Shown: one piece after another, positions 61,302 to 64,000 of the stretch
Numbering within the stretch: position 1 is the first letter of the stretch
How the letters are laid out: every line of letters starts with the position of its first letter
Source of the DNA: an uncultured Collinsella sp.
GTDB taxonomy: Bacteria > Actinomycetota > Coriobacteriia > Coriobacteriales > Coriobacteriaceae
DNA: 64,000 nt
Assembly: GCA_902472315.1 (NCBI GenBank)
Contig: CABRNM010000003.1
Location: forward strand, 61,248-125,247
Direction: 5' to 3'
Program-made: the position numbers and the translations under genes
The notes under the pieces: generated by a model
What the model was told of the DNA's origin: nothing
Databases searched by the model: none
Seen by the model: the letters and a program-made list of their open reading frames with translations, nothing else

Positions 61302-61313
61302 CGAAACACATAT

Positions 61314-62207
61314 ATGGATACGAGTTATTACAACCGTCCCGGCGGCGAGGAACTTATGCGCCGCATGTCGAGCGAGACCCTGTTGACGCAGGGCCCCATG
61401 GGCAGCGTGCTGATGAGTGAATACGACGCTGCCGACATCCCACCGGCGTTTTGGAACCTTGCCGAGCCGCAGACTGTTTCTCGTATCCATCGTCTGTATG
61501 TCGCCGCCGGTGCGCAGGTGCTCATTACCAATACCTTTCAGGCATCAAGCTATGCCCTCAAGCAAGATCAGATTACGCCGTCCGTGGCTGAGGTCAATCG
61601 CGGTGCCGTTGACGATGCGCGCCAGGCGCACCCTCAGCTGCTGCTGGGCTCGATGGGCCCGATCGGCATTGAGTGGTTTGCCGAAGACTCTACCGAGTAT
61701 CGAGAAATACGAGGCATTTCGCGAGAGCAGGCATACGCCCTGCTCAATGCTGGTGTTGACGGTCTGCTGATCGAGACGGTGACGTCTATCCGTAATCTGC
61801 AGCCCATGCTTGCCGGCGCTCAGGATGCCGCCGACGGCATGCCTGTTTTGGTGAGTTTTGTCGTTGACGATAAAGGCGACCTGCTAGGCGATGGCCTCAA
61901 CATCGAGGCTGCCGTTTTGTACGCTGAAAAGCACGGTGCAAACTCGGTTGGCGTTAACTGCTGTTCACTTGCGGCCGCGAACGTGGCAGTGCCCAGGATG
62001 GTTGCATCGGCGACTACGCCCGTCACGGTACGCCCCAACGTGGGCGATCCGGTCCAAACTCAGGATGGCCCTGTGTGGCGCGAGAACCCCGAAGCCTTCG
62101 CGCGCGCTTGCATCGAATGGAGGCATGCCGGTGCCGCAATGGTGGGCAGTTGCTGTGGAACCACGGCGATCACCACGGCGGCGATGGCCGAGGCGCTCGA
62201 TATATAA
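61314..62207 (+). CDS. Homocysteine S-methyltransferase family protein
   Basis: A 297-aa zinc barrel enzyme. LLTQGPMGSVLMSE, ITNTFQASSYAL, and the zinc ligands in VNCCS and GSCCGTT near the C-terminus mark the family. With no cobalamin or folate domain it may use S-methylmethionine or SAM as methyl donor, or supply methyl groups in trans. 12 bp downstream of the DtxR-like gene, likely co-transcribed. Terminator after it. Confidence 0.88.
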   Translation: MDTSYYNRPGGEELMRRMSSETLLTQGPMGSVLMSEYDAADIPPAFWNLAEPQTVSRIHRLYVAAGAQVLITNTFQASSYALKQDQITPSVAEVNRGAVDDARQAHPQLLLGSMGPIGIEWFAEDSTEYREIRGISREQAYALLNAGVDGLLIETVTSIRNLQPMLAGAQDAADGMPVLVSFVVDDKGDLLGDGLNIEAAVLYAEKHGANSVGVNCCSLAAANVAVPRMVASATTPVTVRPNVGDPVQTQDGPVWRENPEAFARACIEWRHAGAAMVGSCCGTTAITTAAMAEALDI

Positions 62208-62213
62208 AGGTCG

Positions 62214-62240
62214 AAACCGCTCCATACGGGGCGGTTTTTT
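62214..62240 (+). terminator. Terminator after the homocysteine methyltransferase
   Basis: AAACCGCTCC, ATAC, GGGGCGGTTTTTT. Confidence 0.85.
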
Positions 62241-62364
62241 ATTGCCTGCACATCGTCGGTAGCATTTGCCCAAATGGTGAATGCCGGTTTTGGTAGGTTG
62301 CCGGGCAAGCGTTGCGGGTATACCCAATGCGTACCATGATCCAAACACTGTGAGGTGTCTGCGC

Positions 62365-63765
62365 GTGTGCGCGATAATTCATTTTGGAACTGATGGTTGG
62401 CGCGCCCGCGTCGACGACGACTTTACCGCCGACAACGTTGCCCGCATTGCCGATGCCGTCGGCGAGTTGTGGCAAAAGATCAATCCCGGCAAAACAGTAT
62501 ATATAGGGTTCGACACCCGGCCGCAGGCGCGCGAGTTCGCTGAGCTTGCGGCAGGCGTGCTTGCCGCTCACGGATTGGACGCAGTGCTCGCATCTCGGCC
62601 CGTCCCAACCCCCGCCCTTACGTGGGCGGCGGCGTATGACGGCGAGGCCTGCGGTGCGCTCATGGTGACGGGGTCCCATCATCCTCAGGGGTATCTGTGC
62701 CTTAAACTACGCATGGGAGATGGCTCGACGGCTAATCAGGACGTCATCGAAGAGCTCGAAGAGAGCATGGCCCCCGAGCCGATGGGGATCGAGGAAAGCT
62801 ATCGCACCGCGGATATTATTCCTGACTATATGCAGGCGGTGGCATCGTTTGTCGATGCCGAGGCCATTCGAGCCGCTCACCTGCGTGTGGTAGTTGACCC
62901 CATGGGCGGCGCGGCCCAGGGATATCTTGCCGACCTGCTGCGGGAGCTAGGCGTCGAGGTGCACGAGATTCATGCCGGAGAGTCGTCCGATCAAGAGGAC
63001 ATTTGCCCCGACCCTGTTGAGCCATGGGTGGACGCTTGCGAGCGTGCGGTTGTCGAGGACGGGGCGTGCGCGGGCCTGGTGACCGACGGCGATGCCGATC
63101 GTATCGGCGCGGTCGATGAACGCGGTAGATATATTCATCCGCATCAAATCATGGCGCTTGTTCTTGGCGACCTCGTTCAATTCCGCAATTTGGAGGGGCG
63201 TGTCGTCGTCAATCTCTCGTGCTCGACGCTCGTGCGCCGCATTGCCGAGGCGCTTGGCTGTCGCGTGACCGTTAAGCCGGTCGGTTTCAAATATATAGCT
63301 GCAGAGATGAAGAAGGGCGGCGTCCTCATGGGGGGCGAGGAGGCCGGCGGTATCGGCATCGCCGCGCATATGCCCGAGCGTGATGGAATCCTTGCTTGTC
63401 TGATTCTGTGTGAGCTTATGGCAAAGACGGGCGCACCCTTGGGCGTTTTGGTCGATCAGCTCGAGGCCAGTTTTGGTAAGACGAGCTATGGGCGTCGAGA
63501 TTTGCGCCTTGAGGCCGAAGATGCCGAATCGCTGCGAACGCTGCTTCCTGGCATGAATCCCAAATCGATTTGCGGCAAGGCGCCGCAGACTGTAAGCCAT
63601 ATGGATGGTTTACGTTTGGCATTCGAGGATGACACCTGGCTGCTGATCCGCCCTAGCGGGACCGAACCGGTGGTTCGCGTATACGCCGAGGGGTTCTCGG
63701 TGGAGGAGCGCGATGAGTTACTCGATGCCGGCTGTGCCCTGGCTAAGGGAGCCTATCAGCTTTAG
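62365..63765 (+). CDS. Alpha-D-phosphohexomutase (phosphoglucomutase/phosphomannomutase)
   Basis: A 466-aa four-domain mutase. Active Ser loop VTGSHHPQGY (the usual form is TASHNP), metal loop DGDADRIG, sugar loop GGEEAGGIG and phosphate loop RPSGTEPVVRVYAEG are complete. It interconverts hexose 1- and 6-phosphates; the His-His in the serine loop makes PGM vs PMM choice open. I chose GTG 62365 (AGGTG 7 nt ahead); GTG 62350 and an ATG at 62281 are alternatives. Confidence 0.88.
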   Translation: MCAIIHFGTDGWRARVDDDFTADNVARIADAVGELWQKINPGKTVYIGFDTRPQAREFAELAAGVLAAHGLDAVLASRPVPTPALTWAAAYDGEACGALMVTGSHHPQGYLCLKLRMGDGSTANQDVIEELEESMAPEPMGIEESYRTADIIPDYMQAVASFVDAEAIRAAHLRVVVDPMGGAAQGYLADLLRELGVEVHEIHAGESSDQEDICPDPVEPWVDACERAVVEDGACAGLVTDGDADRIGAVDERGRYIHPHQIMALVLGDLVQFRNLEGRVVVNLSCSTLVRRIAEALGCRVTVKPVGFKYIAAEMKKGGVLMGGEEAGGIGIAAHMPERDGILACLILCELMAKTGAPLGVLVDQLEASFGKTSYGRRDLRLEAEDAESLRTLLPGMNPKSICGKAPQTVSHMDGLRLAFEDDTWLLIRPSGTEPVVRVYAEGFSVEERDELLDAGCALAKGAYQL

Positions 63766-63839
63766 CCATATGACGCTTCACTATAAAGAGACCCTCGGTG
63801 AGCGGTAGAGAACGGCTAGCAAACGTAAGCTGGCTTTAA

Positions 63840-64000
63840 ATATGTGTAGGAAATGTGTACGCCCAGATTCCCGCCCCCGGGACCCCTCCGGTCTGGCAAT
63901 ATATCTCCTTGCCGCGCGGCCCGGTCGAACCGGATCAGCCGCGGGGCGTGCACCTTGAGAACCGGATACTGCGAGGATGGACACATTCAGTGTCGCATCC
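63840..64000 (+). other. Possible rRNA operon leader
   Basis: No gene after 63765. The tail has a GC-rich hairpin area (63910-63950) and the phrase CACCTTGAGAACCGGATA (63952-63969), a wording often seen in leaders and spacers of rRNA operons. The window ends before any rRNA could be seen. Confidence 0.3.

Overview
The window is GC-rich bacterial chromosome with purine-rich ribosome binding sites and ATG/GTG/TTG starts. The gene content suggests a gut member of the Coriobacteriia, most likely Collinsella. Pointers are a Gram-positive sortase pilus locus, a full F-type ATP synthase operon next to upp, glpK and tsaC, a prfA/prmC block, a UbiD/UbiX decarboxylase module and OFA- and DASS-type carriers. 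The genus is inferred from gene order and protein character; no 16S sequence is present.

Layout. 1-4.0 kb: the 23S rRNA methyltransferase RlmKL (cut by the window edge), a HAD phosphatase and a small transaldolase. 4.0-6.9 kb: palindrome-rich spacers around tex. 6.9-11.4 kb: a catabolic cluster (Gfo/Idh dehydrogenase, OFA carrier, SDR dehydrogenase) with a divergent LysR regulator. 11.5-18.7 kb: a sortase-B pilus locus (large adhesin, signal-peptidase-like chaperone, FctA-like backbone pilin, class B sortase), followed by a membrane GGDEF protein. 18.8-23.1 kb: a MarR-controlled heterodimeric ABC exporter. 23.4-28.0 kb: pyridoxamine kinase, a Cys-rich small protein, a low-molecular-weight phosphatase, a DUF4143-type ATPase and an MFS exporter. 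28.2-34.0 kb: an LpdD-Nudix/IDI fusion, a DASS carrier, UbiD, UbiX and a MerR regulator. 34.2-40.7 kb: a membrane protein, an aldose epimerase, a polar amino acid ABC importer and an M20 peptidase. 40.9-49.5 kb: prfA, an IS110-family element, prmC, hicAB, tsaC, glpK and upp. 49.7-56.6 kb: atpIBEFHAGDC. 56.7-64 kb: murA, an LCP protein, pepT, a DtxR-like regulator, a homocysteine methyltransferase, a phosphohexomutase, and a tail that may be an rRNA operon leader.

Two systems stand out. First, the pilus locus copies the logic of the streptococcal FCT region. Its signal-peptidase homologue lacks both catalytic residues, its sorting signals are VPTG/VPTD, and a 9-G tract lies inside the adhesin signal peptide, a plausible phase-variation switch. 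Second, the 28-33 kb region looks like a self-contained prenylated-FMN decarboxylase unit. A probable prFMN chaperone domain is fused to an isopentenyl-diphosphate-isomerase-like Nudix domain whose catalytic cysteine position is occupied by alanine; UbiD, UbiX and a carrier follow.

The spacers also carry several families of palindromic repeats. One family starts directly after TAG stop codons at three genes, and two of its copies have exactly inverted hairpin loops.
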